Part shown: positions 1 through 6,987 of the stretch, one piece after another | How positions within the stretch are numbered: position 1 is the stretch's first letter | How the letters are laid out: every line of letters starts with the position of its first letter | From: Christensenella sp. UBA1214 | Lineage (GTDB): Bacteria > Bacillota > Clostridia > Christensenellales > CAG-138 | NCBI GenBank assembly: GCA_002309375.1 | Contig: DBXK01000050.1 | Span: 1-26,304, forward strand | Direction: 5' to 3' | DNA length: 26,304 nt | Position numbers and translations under genes: made by a program | The notes under the pieces: generated by a model | Told to the model about the DNA's origin: nothing | What the model saw: only the letters and a program-made list of their open reading frames with translations | Database searches by the model: none

Positions 1-679
1 TCGGTCCGGTGGGGTGCAGCGTCTCATAGCTCTGGCGGTGATAGGTCTCCTGGAAGAGGATGTAGGTGCCGATGCCGGCGTCCTTGAGCTTCCGGTAGTT
101 TTCAACTGTCGTCGCGGCGATGTTGACGTTCACGCGGCGGATCGCGCCGTTCTTGTGCTTGACGGAATAGATGGTCTTGATGCAGTCGAGGATGTATTCG
201 ATCGGGCTGTTGACGGGATCCTCGCCCGATTCGATCGCGAGGCGCTTGTGACCCATATCCTGCAGCGCGATGACCTCCGCCGCGACCTCCTCCTGGGTCA
301 GCTTCTTCCTTGCGATATGCTTGTTTTTGAGGTGGTAGGGGCAGTAGACGCAGCCGTTGACGCAGTAGTTGGAAAGATACAGCGGCGCGAAGATGACGAT
401 GCGGTTGCCGTAGAAGGCGAGCTTGATCTCCTCCGCAATGTCGAACATCCTTTTGATCCTCTCCGGATCCTCACAGGCGAGCAGCACGCTCGCTTCACGG
501 TGGGAGAGCCCGGCGCAGACGTAGCCGTTCCCCTTCTTCACGGGGCGGGCTTTTTCGAGGATCGAGTCGATGAGCGGGAAATCGTTCTTGTGCTCTTCGG
601 CATAGGCGAGGGTCTCGCGGATCTCGCCGTCGTTGATGAATTCCTCGGCTTTGAGGGATTTCGGGTCGTACTTAAACAT
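1..679 (-). CDS. hydG: [FeFe] hydrogenase maturase HydG, N-terminal part (runs off left edge)
   Basis: This is a radical SAM tyrosine lyase that cleaves tyrosine to supply the CO and CN ligands of the hydrogenase H-cluster (family knowledge). About 226 codons are visible and the C-terminal half lies beyond position 1. The reading frame opens with ATG at 679 (MFKYDPKSL), preceded by a GAAAGGA ribosome binding site. The radical SAM cluster motif CVNGCVYC (CX3CX2C) is at residues 106-113, inside the HydG-like context YLSNYCVNGCVYCPYH. A later stretch, IGTYILFQETYHRQSYE near the edge, is also typical of HydG and ThiH-type enzymes. It lies 72 bases downstream of hydE on the same strand with no terminator between them, so the two are probably cotranscribed. 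The missing C-terminus should carry the auxiliary Fe-S cluster domain; this cannot be checked here. Confidence 0.93.
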   Translation of the reverse strand, partial: MFKYDPKSLKAEEFINDGEIRETLAYAEEHKNDFPLIDSILEKARPVKKGNGYVCAGLSHREASVLLACEDPERIKRMFDIAEEIKLAFYGNRIVIFAPLYLSNYCVNGCVYCPYHLKNKHIARKKLTQEEVAAEVIALQDMGHKRLAIESGEDPVNSPIEYILDCIKTIYSVKHKNGAIRRVNVNIAATTVENYRKLKDAGIGTYILFQETYHRQSYETLHPTGP

Positions 680-751
680 TTTAACATCCTTTCTTTGGGG
701 GCAGGGCGGACCTTTCCCCGCAGCAGATTTATTATTGATTTATTTTGTTTT

Positions 752-1804
752 TCAGTTGACAAGTTTGCTGTCGCCGCGGTCCGTCACGATCTCGAAGCCG
801 ATCCGGTGCATACGCGCGGCAAGACAGCGCAGGCATTCCGCCGCTTCGTCGCCGGTGCAGATCTTGCTGTCGTAGAGCGCGTATTTTTTGCGGACGGAAA
901 CGGGGGAGAGGTTGGGCATAACGACGTTCGCTCCGGCAAGGATGCCCTTTTCCCGGCCGAGCGGGTCGATCGTGCCGAGCGCCGTCGTCGCGGGGAGCAG
1001 CACCTCGGGGAGGATCAGCCGCACGAGCGAAAGCAGGAGCAGCGTTTCCTCGAGCGTTCCGGCGCGCTCCTTTTCGAAGGGCGTTCCGGCGGCGGGGATG
1101 AAGGGGCCCATGCCGACCATCTGCGGGCGGAAGCTTTGGATGAAGCAAAGATCCTCCGCAAGCGTTTCGGGCGTCTGGAAGGGCGAGCCGATCATCATGC
1201 CGCACCCGACCTGATAACCGAGCGATTTGAGGTCATGGAGGCAGCGCATCCGGTTCTCAAAGCTCATTTCGGAGGGATGCAGCTTTTCGTAATGCGCCTT
1301 ATCCGCCGTTTCGTGCCGCAAAAGATAGCGGTCGGCTCCGGCTGCTTTCCAAAGGGCGTATACCTCGCGGGGCTGTTCGCCGACGGAAAGCGTGACCGCG
1401 CAGTCAGGGTGCGCAGTCTTGATCGCGCGCACGAGGTCTTCGATGCGCTCCGGCGTGAAATACGGATCCTCGCCGCCCTGAAGCACGAAGGTGCGGAAGC
1501 CGAGCTCATGACCCGCATCGCAGCAGGCGAGGATATCTTCTTCCGAAAGGCGGTAGCGCTCGGCGCAGACCTGAGAACGCCGGATGCCGCAGTAGAGGCA
1601 GTTGTTTTTGCAGCAGTTGGTGAATTCGATCAGCCCGCGGATATAGACGGAACTGCCGTAGAAAGTGCGGCGCTTTTCATCGGCGGCAGCGGCGAGCTTT
1701 TCCCGCAGCTGCGGCGAATTCGCGCGGATAAGCGCGGCGAACTCCGCTTTTTCGAGGCGTTCGCCGGAGATCAGCTTTTCGGTTGTTTCGCGGATCTTTT
1801 CCAA
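752..1804 (-). CDS. hydE: [FeFe] hydrogenase maturase HydE (radical SAM)
   Basis: This 350-residue protein has the usual HydE length. HydE is a radical SAM enzyme needed to assemble the diiron subcluster of [FeFe] hydrogenase. The AdoMet cluster motif CCKNNCLYC is at residues 64-72, giving CX3CX2C at C65, C69 and C72, followed by GIRR as in HydE. A second cysteine set, CX7CX2C, is near the C-terminus (about C316, C324, C327). This matches the optional second [4Fe-4S] site known from some HydE proteins. The start is a TTG at 1804, chosen because CGGAGGAG lies about 5 bases upstream and the N-terminus then matches the family length. The gene follows the TM1266-type regulator by 33 bases and precedes hydG by 72 bases, so the three probably form one operon. 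The related radical SAM enzymes BioB and PylB are less likely given the hydG neighbour. Confidence 0.95.
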   Translation of the reverse strand: MEKIRETTEKLISGERLEKAEFAALIRANSPQLREKLAAAADEKRRTFYGSSVYIRGLIEFTNCCKNNCLYCGIRRSQVCAERYRLSEEDILACCDAGHELGFRTFVLQGGEDPYFTPERIEDLVRAIKTAHPDCAVTLSVGEQPREVYALWKAAGADRYLLRHETADKAHYEKLHPSEMSFENRMRCLHDLKSLGYQVGCGMMIGSPFQTPETLAEDLCFIQSFRPQMVGMGPFIPAAGTPFEKERAGTLEETLLLLSLVRLILPEVLLPATTALGTIDPLGREKGILAGANVVMPNLSPVSVRKKYALYDSKICTGDEAAECLRCLAARMHRIGFEIVTDRGDSKLVN

Positions 1805-1837
1805 GGTCTCCTCCGGGGCGTGGTTTTGAAAGGGGGC

Positions 1838-2095
1838 TCAGTTGAGCTTTGAATAAACGGCGCTCGCTGTCACGCCGTCGAGCATGCCGATCTTTCCGGA
1901 AAGGCCGGAGATGACGTTCATCGGCGCGTCGAGAACGACGGAGATGATGCTGATGCCGCGCTTGTGGTAGGGGATGCCCATCCTGCCGATGATATGCTCG
2001 CCGTATTCATGAAGAAGGGCGTTGAGCTTTTCGACGGAATCGGGATTCTCGACGACGATGCCGATCTGGGCGACTCTGGTTTCGCTGATTGCCAT
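1838..2095 (-). CDS. TM1266-family putative regulator of the [FeFe] hydrogenase system
   Basis: This small protein (85 residues) begins MAISETRVAQIGIVVENPD. It resembles the TM1266 family, which has an ACT/NikR-C-like ferredoxin fold and is commonly encoded next to hydE, hydF and hydG; its biochemical role is not established. The start at 2095 is preceded by a good AAAGGAG site 6-7 bases upstream. A reading frame open further upstream (to 2152) would run through the leader terminator and is rejected. The alternation of hydrophobic segments (QIGIVVEN, GISIISVVLDA) fits a beta-alpha-beta ACT-like fold. It is the first gene of the hyd unit and lies only about 31 bases after the T-tract of an intrinsic terminator, so its expression probably depends on read-through of that site. 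Confidence 0.88.
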   Translation of the reverse strand: MAISETRVAQIGIVVENPDSVEKLNALLHEYGEHIIGRMGIPYHKRGISIISVVLDAPMNVISGLSGKIGMLDGVTASAVYSKLN

Positions 2096-2126
2096 GTTTT
2101 TTCTCCTTTTGATCCTTCCCGGCACG

Positions 2127-2149
2127 AAAAAAACGCTCCCGAAGGAGCG
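2127..2149 (-). terminator. Intrinsic terminator in the leader of the hyd operon (attenuator or small-RNA end)
   Basis: On the minus strand a CGCTCC stem, TTCG loop and GGAGCG stem are followed by seven T residues. It sits between the leader promoter and the first hyd gene. Only about 20 bases separate the T-tract from the ribosome binding site, so little space remains for another promoter. An upstream leader segment (GCTCC on the minus strand, plus positions 2227-2231) could pair with the 3' arm as an antiterminator; this is inference. Confidence 0.8.
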
Positions 2150-2308
2150 CATTGATAACGAATGACGCGCGGCATCAAAGGCCGCTGCCCGTATTGCCTG
2201 CCCCTTCGTTCGGGTCCCGCTTCAACGGAGCCCTCGTGTCGGAAGATCGGTTATTGTATTGACGCCTGCCGTCGGGTCTTTTGGGGAAAGCCCCTTCGGT
2301 TCGGCAAT
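2127..2308 (-). ncRNA. Candidate structured leader RNA or independent small RNA upstream of the hyd genes
   Basis: A transcript from the promoter at 2312-2340 would be about 180 nt and end at the terminator at 2127-2149. Visible structure includes GGGG-CTTT-CCCC near the 5' end and GCGGC-CTTTGAT-GCCGC near the 3' end. There is also end pairing: (C)ATTG at the start with CAAT(G) just before the terminator, continued by CGAA with TTCG. No clear open reading frame explains it. I did not find the T-box GGTGGNACCGCG core, the cobalamin-box core, or other riboswitch signatures I can recall. The size and closed-end shape are compatible with a 6S-like RNA, or with a cis-acting leader. The class is unknown. 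Confidence 0.45.
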
Positions 2309-2311
2309 GGG

Positions 2312-2340
2312 ATTATAACAAAGGCGGCGGGGAAAAGCAA
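2312..2340 (-). promoter_or_regulatory. Sigma-A type promoter for the hyd leader
   Basis: On the minus strand TTGCTT (plus 2335-2340) and TATAAT (plus 2312-2317) are separated by exactly 17 bases. The start site is expected near 2305-2308. The -35 box lies in the loop of the upstream glg-unit terminator hairpin. Confidence 0.75.
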
Positions 2341-2350
2341 GCCCCGCCGC
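2324..2350 (-). terminator. Hairpin terminator of the glgC-glgD-NTF2 unit
   Basis: A perfect 9-bp GC stem, GCGGCGGGG/CCCCGCCGC, has a 9-base loop (CTTGCTTTT on the minus strand). It starts 26 bases after the NTF2-like stop codon. Only a short, imperfect T-rich tail (CTTTGTT) follows, so termination may be partial. The stem-loop overlaps the next promoter. Confidence 0.65.
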
Positions 2351-2376
2351 GGTGCGCGTAAGAATATAGTTTTTTC

Positions 2377-2766
2377 TTAAACGATCGGTCTGCCGATGCC
2401 CATCGCGAGCCGCCATTCCGGAGGCCTTCCGTCCTCGCCCCAGTATTCGTCGATGGAGGAGATGAGGCCTTCGCGGAGGCGCAGTGCGGAGCAGCAGTGG
2501 AAGGATGCGCCTGTTTCTTCGGAATAGACGCGGACAGCGCAGACAAGGAGCTCATCGCTGAATTCGCCGATGCTGAGCTCGTATTGGATGTCCGCCTTCC
2601 AGATATCGGGGTATTCCTTGTTCACACGGATGAATTCAGCAACGGTGAAGCATTCGTTCGTGTTGTGCCAGAATATCCGCGCATCCGGCAGGAAGAAGGA
2701 GGCGATCGCCGTTTCATCGCCCGAAAGCAGCGCAGACCAGTATTCCGGGAGGGAAAAGCGTTTCAC
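2377..2766 (-). CDS. NTF2-like / SnoaL-like small protein
   Basis: This 129-residue protein has the look of the NTF2-like (SnoaL/DUF4440-type) alpha+beta cone fold. An N-terminal helix segment, YWSALLSGDETAIASFF, is followed by LPDARIFWHNTNECFTVAEFI, then strand-rich segments ending in SSIDEYWGEDGRPPEWR. The DEYWGEDGRPPEW ending is typical of small Firmicute members. It starts at GTG (2766) with GGAAGGAAG about 7 bases upstream. It lies 19 bases after glgD, so it is probably translated from the same mRNA. NTF2-like proteins range from enzymes to ligand-binding or scaffold proteins, and no catalytic residues can be assigned. A role in glycogen metabolism is suggested only by position. Confidence 0.8.
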   Translation of the reverse strand: MKRFSLPEYWSALLSGDETAIASFFLPDARIFWHNTNECFTVAEFIRVNKEYPDIWKADIQYELSIGEFSDELLVCAVRVYSEETGASFHCCSALRLREGLISSIDEYWGEDGRPPEWRLAMGIGRPIV

Positions 2767-2785
2767 AGGAGCACTTCCTTCCGGA

Positions 2786-3916
2786 TCAGACGGTGACGCC
2801 CTTGCGGAGGATCATCGGATAGCTTTCATGGCCGGAGAGCGTGCGTCCGTTCAGCACGGTGACGCCCTTGTCGAGGACCATGTAGCTGAGTTCGCTGCCG
2901 GTGCCGATGAAGGTCGCCTGCATCAGGATGCAGTTTTTGACCTTCGCGCCCTTGCCGACGTGGACGCCGCGGAATAGGATCGAATTCTCGACCTCGCCCT
3001 CGATGACGCAGCCATCCGCGATGATGCTGTTCACGGCGCGGCCCTCGCCGACGTAGCGGGCCGGGACCTCGTCCTTGACCTTCGTGTAGATCGGGTGGGC
3101 GGGGCTGAAAAGATCGGCGGCAACGTCGTGATTCAAAAGGTTCATGTTGTGCTTATAGAACTGGTTGAGCGAATTCAGCCTTGCGACATAGCCGCTGTAT
3201 TTCCAGCCGTAGAAGCGGAATTTCTGGGTGTTCTTGATCAGCACGTCCTGCATGAAATCGGAATCGCCGTGAGCGGAAGCATCCTCGATCAGGTATTCGA
3301 GCAGCGTCTTTTCCATTATATAAGCATCGCAGCCGATATGCGGAACGCTCGAATTGCGCGGGTTGAATGCAAGATCCGTCACGCGGCCCGTCTCATCCAT
3401 CGTCAGACGGAGGTCGTCGAACTGCTCGCTCGGATCCATCTCATCGAGCTTTTCGTCGCTGTACATGATCGTCACGTCCGCGCCGGTCGCGATATGCTGC
3501 GCGAGCATGGCGTCGAAGGTGGTGTTGTAGATGGTGTGGCTGCCGCTCAGGATGACGTAGCGCTGAGCGCTCCTGCGGACATAGCCGAGCACGGAGCGGA
3601 TGGCGTCGACGGTGCCGCGGTAAACGCCGACATTGTCCTTTGTGACGAAGGGCGGAAGGATGAAAAGGCCGTCCCTTTTGCGGTGCAGATCCCATTCCTT
3701 GCCGCTGCCGAGGTGGTCCATCAGCGAGTGGTAATTGCGGTGGGCGATGAGGCCGACGTTCGAAATGCCGGAATTGACGATATCGGAAAGGACAAAGTCG
3801 ATCGTGCGGTACCTTCCGCCGAAAGGAACGGCGGCGACGGAGCGGGAGAAGGTCAGCTCGCGGAGCTGGGCATTGGCTTCGCCGGTGTAGATAAGACCGA
3901 ATGCGTTGTTGTTCAT
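2786..3916 (-). CDS. glgD: GlgD, regulatory subunit of glucose-1-phosphate adenylyltransferase
   Basis: This 376-residue paralogue of GlgC pairs with it in Firmicutes to form a hetero-oligomeric ADP-glucose pyrophosphorylase (family knowledge). The nucleotidyltransferase fold is present: VPFGGRYRTIDFVLSDIVNSG near the N-terminus and a C-terminal left-handed beta-helix with hexapeptide-like repeats. Catalytic features are degraded. The GGxGxRL loop is replaced by TGEANAQLREL, and the SGDH motif with the catalytic Asp is SGSH. This supports a regulatory rather than catalytic role. The ATG at 3916 has a GGGAGG site upstream. It follows glgC by 22 bases on the same strand and is clearly cotranscribed with it. 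Confidence 0.95.
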   Translation of the reverse strand: MNNNAFGLIYTGEANAQLRELTFSRSVAAVPFGGRYRTIDFVLSDIVNSGISNVGLIAHRNYHSLMDHLGSGKEWDLHRKRDGLFILPPFVTKDNVGVYRGTVDAIRSVLGYVRRSAQRYVILSGSHTIYNTTFDAMLAQHIATGADVTIMYSDEKLDEMDPSEQFDDLRLTMDETGRVTDLAFNPRNSSVPHIGCDAYIMEKTLLEYLIEDASAHGDSDFMQDVLIKNTQKFRFYGWKYSGYVARLNSLNQFYKHNMNLLNHDVAADLFSPAHPIYTKVKDEVPARYVGEGRAVNSIIADGCVIEGEVENSILFRGVHVGKGAKVKNCILMQATFIGTGSELSYMVLDKGVTVLNGRTLSGHESYPMILRKGVTV

Positions 3917-3938
3917 GATTTCACGCCTCCCTTAGTCC

Positions 3939-5165
3939 TTAATTCTCAGCGGGATCGGTCACAAAGCTGATGACCTTGCCCTTCGGAACGCGAATGCCGC
4001 CCGCGACGATCATCGAGTTTGCGATGAGGGTGATGTCCCCGGTCAGCTTCGTGTCGTATTCGCCGTCCGACGGAAGCTTTTCGCAGCCGACGAGGGCTTT
4101 TTCGCCGATCGTGACATTCTCGCCGACGATGGCCTTTTTAACGACAGCGCCTTTTTTGATCACGGAATTCGGCATGATGATCGAATCCTCCACAACGGCG
4201 CCGGGCTCGACGATGACGCCCGCGAAAAGCACGCTGTGGCGGATCGCGCCGTTGACCTGGCAGCCTTCGGTGATGAGGCTGTCCGCGACCTCCGCACCGG
4301 CTCCGACGTAATGAGGGGGCATGATCGGGCTTCTCGAATAGATGCGCCATTCCTTGTCGTAAAGGTTGAATTTCGGGCTTTCCCCGAGAAGATCCATATT
4401 CGCTTCCCAGAGGCTGCCGATCGTTCCGACGTCCTTCCAGTAGCCGTCGAAATCCCAGGCGAACATTTTCCGCCCGTCGTTGATCATGTTCGGGATGATG
4501 TTCTTGCCGAAATCGTTTTCGCTCGCTTCATCCGCGGCGTCCGAGACGAGATATTTCTTCAGCATCTTATAGGTGAAGATATAGATGCCCATCGAAGCCT
4601 TCGTGCTCTTCGGCTGCTTCGGCTTCTCCTCGAATTCGACGATCCTGCCGTCCGCGTCCGTGTTCATGATGCCGAAGCGGTGCGCCTCCTCGAGCGGGAC
4701 CGTCAGAACGGCGATCGTCGCGTCCGCGCCTTTTTCGATATGGCGGCGGAGCATCTCGGCATAATCCATCTTATAAATATGGTCGCCGGAGAGGATGAGA
4801 ACGTATTCCGGATCGTACTGATCGATGAACGGGATGTTCTGATAGATCGCGTTCGCCGTGCCGGAATACCAGCGGCCGCTCGAACCGCGCACATAGGGCG
4901 GAAGAACGAAAACGCCGCCGTTGTTCCGGTCCAGATCCCACGCCTGGCCGTTCCCGAGATAGGAATTCAGCGCAAGCGGTTCATACTGGGTCAGAACGCC
5001 GACGGTGTCGATATCGGAGTTCACACAGTTGGAAAGAGGAAAATCGATGATCCTGTATTTTCCTCCGAAGGGGACTGCGGGTTTTGCCATGCTCTTTGTG
5101 AGCTCGCCGAGTCGGCTTCCCTGGCCTCCGGCCAGAAGCATGGCTACGATCTTTTTACCGGGCAT
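3939..5165 (-). CDS. glgC: GlgC, glucose-1-phosphate adenylyltransferase catalytic subunit
   Basis: GlgC makes ADP-glucose from ATP and glucose 1-phosphate, the committed step of bacterial glycogen synthesis. The 408-residue length is normal. Motifs seen: LAGGQGSRLGELT (nucleotide loop, about residues 11-23), KPAVPFGGKYRIIDFPLSN, WYSGTANAIYQN, LILSGDHIYKMDY (catalytic Asp) and VEFEEKPKQP (glucose-1-phosphate site). The C-terminal part has beta-helix repeats such as VIVEPGAVVEDSIIMPNSVIK. The ATG at 5165 has GGGAGGG about 5 bases upstream. It is the first gene of the glgC-glgD-NTF2 unit, and its leader contains a promoter and a T-tract-ended hairpin. Other glycogen genes (glgA, glgB, glgP) are not in the window. 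Confidence 0.97.
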   Translation of the reverse strand: MPGKKIVAMLLAGGQGSRLGELTKSMAKPAVPFGGKYRIIDFPLSNCVNSDIDTVGVLTQYEPLALNSYLGNGQAWDLDRNNGGVFVLPPYVRGSSGRWYSGTANAIYQNIPFIDQYDPEYVLILSGDHIYKMDYAEMLRRHIEKGADATIAVLTVPLEEAHRFGIMNTDADGRIVEFEEKPKQPKSTKASMGIYIFTYKMLKKYLVSDAADEASENDFGKNIIPNMINDGRKMFAWDFDGYWKDVGTIGSLWEANMDLLGESPKFNLYDKEWRIYSRSPIMPPHYVGAGAEVADSLITEGCQVNGAIRHSVLFAGVIVEPGAVVEDSIIMPNSVIKKGAVVKKAIVGENVTIGEKALVGCEKLPSDGEYDTKLTGDITLIANSMIVAGGIRVPKGKVISFVTDPAEN

Positions 5166-5246
5166 TAGTATCCCTCCCTTGTAGATTTTGTTCGGAAGCG
5201 GCGCATGGCGCAGCAGATATCGCTCCCGAAATTGTGCTTGGATCTG

Positions 5247-5292
5247 AAAAAAGGACGCCGATAGTATAATCGGGAAACCCGTACACGGGTCC
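5247..5292 (-). promoter_or_regulatory. glgC leader stem-loops ending in a T-tract (possible attenuator)
   Basis: On the minus strand an outer GGAC/GTCC pairing (plus 5289-5292 with 5253-5256) encloses two small hairpins, CCCG-TGTA-CGGG and CCGAT-TATACT-ATCGG. Six T residues follow directly (plus 5247-5252). The layout resembles a weak intrinsic terminator in the 5' leader, very close to the predicted start site. The inner CGGG pairing competes for one base with the outer stem. Confidence 0.35.
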
Positions 5293-5300
5293 TAACTTAT

Positions 5301-5328
5301 ATTTTACCAAATATTCGGGAAATGGCAA
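5301..5328 (-). promoter_or_regulatory. Probable promoter of glgC
   Basis: On the minus strand TTGCCA (plus 5323-5328) and TAAAAT (plus 5301-5306) are separated by 16 bases, inside an AT-rich patch. This would give a leader of about 130 nt before the glgC ATG. Confidence 0.55.
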
Positions 5329-5437
5329 GCACTTTTTTTGCCGTTTGCGGAAAAAACACCGAAAAGCGGAGCGAGCGGGGAAAAGGGGGCCGGAACGGGC
5401 GCCGGGAGGCTCGTGCAGGCGGTCGGTGCTTCGGCTC

Positions 5438-5466
5438 TTGCAATCACGCTGCTTTGCGGTTATAAT
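5438..5466 (+). promoter_or_regulatory. Promoter of the mreC-mreD-PBP2 unit
   Basis: TTGCAA (5438-5443) and TATAAT (5461-5466) are separated by exactly 17 bases. The start site is expected near 5473, giving a leader of about 110 nt to the mreC ATG. Confidence 0.75.
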
Positions 5467-5582
5467 GTATATGGGAAAATGGCAGATTGTACCAGGCAGG
5501 ACGGAAACGCGTCCGAACGGCTGGGCCGCCCGCTTTCCCGCGATGAAGATCAAATGCGCCGAAAGGCGTACGGTAATGAAAT

Positions 5583-6425
5583 ATGAAAAAAGGCTTCTTA
5601 AAATCCAAACCGGTGCTCGTGACGCTGATCGCCGTCGTGCTTCTGGTCGTGCTGATCGTTATCAGCTCAAGGTCGAAATCCGCGAATCCCGGTGAGAACG
5701 CGGCAGGGTCGATCTTTTCGCCGATCCAGGGCTTCGCCGTCCGCGTTTCGAACGGGATATCGAATTTTTTCGGCAACCTTTTCAACACCACGGATGCGGA
5801 TGTTGAGAATGCTCGGCTGAAAGCGGAGCTTGCGCAGCATAATCAAACGCTGCTCGATCTTGACGAGGCGCACAGGGAAAACGAGCGGCTGCGCGAGCTT
5901 CTCAATTATGCCGGCTCCCTCGGCGACGGCGAATACGTTACAGCCGCCGTGATCGGCAAATCCACAGGCATCTGGTTCGATACCTTCACGATCGGCGCCG
6001 GACGCAACAGGGGCATCGATGTCAACATGCCGGTTATTTGCGCGAACGGCCTCGTTGGCGTGGTATCGGAGGTCGGCGCGAACTGGTGCAAGGTCACTTC
6101 GATCATCGATCCCGATATGGCAGTGCCGGTCATGATCGAGCGCACGAGGGACGGCTGCATGGTCCGCGGCGTGCTCGATACGGTGGCGGCGGATAAGCAG
6201 ATGGAGCTTTATTATCTCCCGGCGGACAGGACGGACCTCATGCCCGGTGACATCGTAATGACGAGCGGCATCGGCGGGATCTATCCGAAGGGCATCCGCG
6301 TCGGAACGGTGAAGGAGGTCATGACCTCCACCGGCAGCGGCGTCAACGCGATCATAACTCCCGCGGCGGATTTCCTTCATATTGAAGAAGTAATGGTAAT
6401 CATCGGAACAGCAGGGGAAGGCTGA
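5583..6425 (+). CDS. mreC: Rod shape-determining protein MreC
   Basis: This 280-residue protein is a bitopic elongasome component that links the cytoplasmic MreB/MreD machinery to extracytoplasmic penicillin-binding proteins. It has a short cytoplasmic N-terminus, one membrane helix at about residues 10-28, and a coiled coil at about 71-110 (ENARLKAEL...HRENERLRELL). The MreC beta-barrel core follows (VIGKSTGIWFDTFTIGAGRNRG, NGLVGVVSEVG, MTSGIGGIYPKGI). Length and order fit the family. The start at 5583 is supported by the hydrophobic N-terminus, but the nearest ribosome binding site (AAAGG at 5562-5566) is about 16 bases away, so translation may be weak. Its stop overlaps the mreD start by one base. 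No mreB is present in the window. Confidence 0.95.
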   Translation: MKKGFLKSKPVLVTLIAVVLLVVLIVISSRSKSANPGENAAGSIFSPIQGFAVRVSNGISNFFGNLFNTTDADVENARLKAELAQHNQTLLDLDEAHRENERLRELLNYAGSLGDGEYVTAAVIGKSTGIWFDTFTIGAGRNRGIDVNMPVICANGLVGVVSEVGANWCKVTSIIDPDMAVPVMIERTRDGCMVRGVLDTVAADKQMELYYLPADRTDLMPGDIVMTSGIGGIYPKGIRVGTVKEVMTSTGSGVNAIITPAADFLHIEEVMVIIGTAGEG

Positions 6426-6931
6426 TGCGCAAATTCATCATTGCAATATTCTGCATAATCGCATTTTTCCTCGAGGCGGTGTTCTTCGGCTCGGTCGGGC
6501 TCAGAAACTTCCGGCCGGACGCGATCATCGCGCTGCTCGTGTCCCTCGGCGTGCTGATGGGCTGGGCCCCGACGATGCTGATCGGCGTCGCTCTCGGCCT
6601 TCTGCTGGATATCCTCTGCAACAAATACATCGGCCTGAGCTCGCTCGGCTTTATCATCGCAGCGCATGCCGGCGGCTTCTTCTTCGAAAAATACTATGCG
6701 GACAATCTGATCATCCCCTCCGTGACAGCTGCGGCGGTGATGTTCCTCAAAGAGCATCTGATGCTCTTCGTGATGCTCCTCACGGGCGGAAGAGTGAGCA
6801 GCTATCCGATGCTGCTGCTTGTGCATATGCTCCCCGCTTCGATCCTTACCGGGCTTTTATGCATGTTTTTCCATCTTATCCTGCGCAGGACGGCTTTTGC
6901 GCCTGGGCGGCGCAGGAGCATGAAGCGATGA
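6425..6931 (+). CDS. mreD: Rod shape-determining protein MreD
   Basis: This 168-residue multi-spanning membrane protein begins with FIIAIFCIIAFFLEAVFF. The MreD-type core RPDAIIALLVSLGVLMGWAPTMLIG...GLLLDIL is present, with about five hydrophobic segments in total. MreD is part of the elongasome and contacts MreC and MreB (family knowledge). The ATG overlaps the mreC stop (TGATG), indicating translational coupling. The tail is basic (RRTAFAPGRRRSMKR) and probably cytoplasmic. Assignment rests on hydrophobicity, length and the mreC-mreD-PBP2 order, because MreD sequences are poorly conserved. Confidence 0.9.
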   Translation: MRKFIIAIFCIIAFFLEAVFFGSVGLRNFRPDAIIALLVSLGVLMGWAPTMLIGVALGLLLDILCNKYIGLSSLGFIIAAHAGGFFFEKYYADNLIIPSVTAAAVMFLKEHLMLFVMLLTGGRVSSYPMLLLVHMLPASILTGLLCMFFHLILRRTAFAPGRRRSMKR

Positions 6932-6987
6932 TCGGACCGCTTAGGCGGATGCTTTATATTTAATGTAGTTTTACGGGAGGGACACTC

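Larger units (their letters stand above)
5166..5582. other. Divergent intergenic region between glgC and mreC
   Basis: This 417-base stretch holds the glgC leader with a hairpin (5247-5292) and its promoter (5301-5328), then the mreC promoter (5438-5466). I see no coding gene. Small open frames on the plus strand at 5338-5586 and 5345-5695 have no ribosome binding site and overlap the mreC start in another frame. The stretch 5329-5437 is GC-rich and shows nothing I can name. Confidence 0.7.

Noticed and set aside
14..1852. 612-codon plus-strand open frame
   Set aside because: It lies antisense to hydG, hydE and the TM1266-type gene, which have clear motifs and ribosome binding sites; the frame stays open because of GC-biased codon use on the other strand.
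2150..2310. T-box, cobalamin, SAM, TPP or THF riboswitch in the hyd leader
   Set aside because: None of the conserved cores I know for these classes could be found by reading the minus strand; only general hairpins and end pairing were seen.
2162..2416. Short open frames on both strands in the hyd leader region
   Set aside because: They run through the promoter, hairpins and terminator of the leader; no ribosome binding site and no protein-like composition.
5345..5695. Small plus-strand open frame overlapping the mreC start
   Set aside because: It overlaps the mreC membrane anchor in another frame, lacks a convincing ribosome binding site, and its sequence is Arg/Ala-rich low-information translation.
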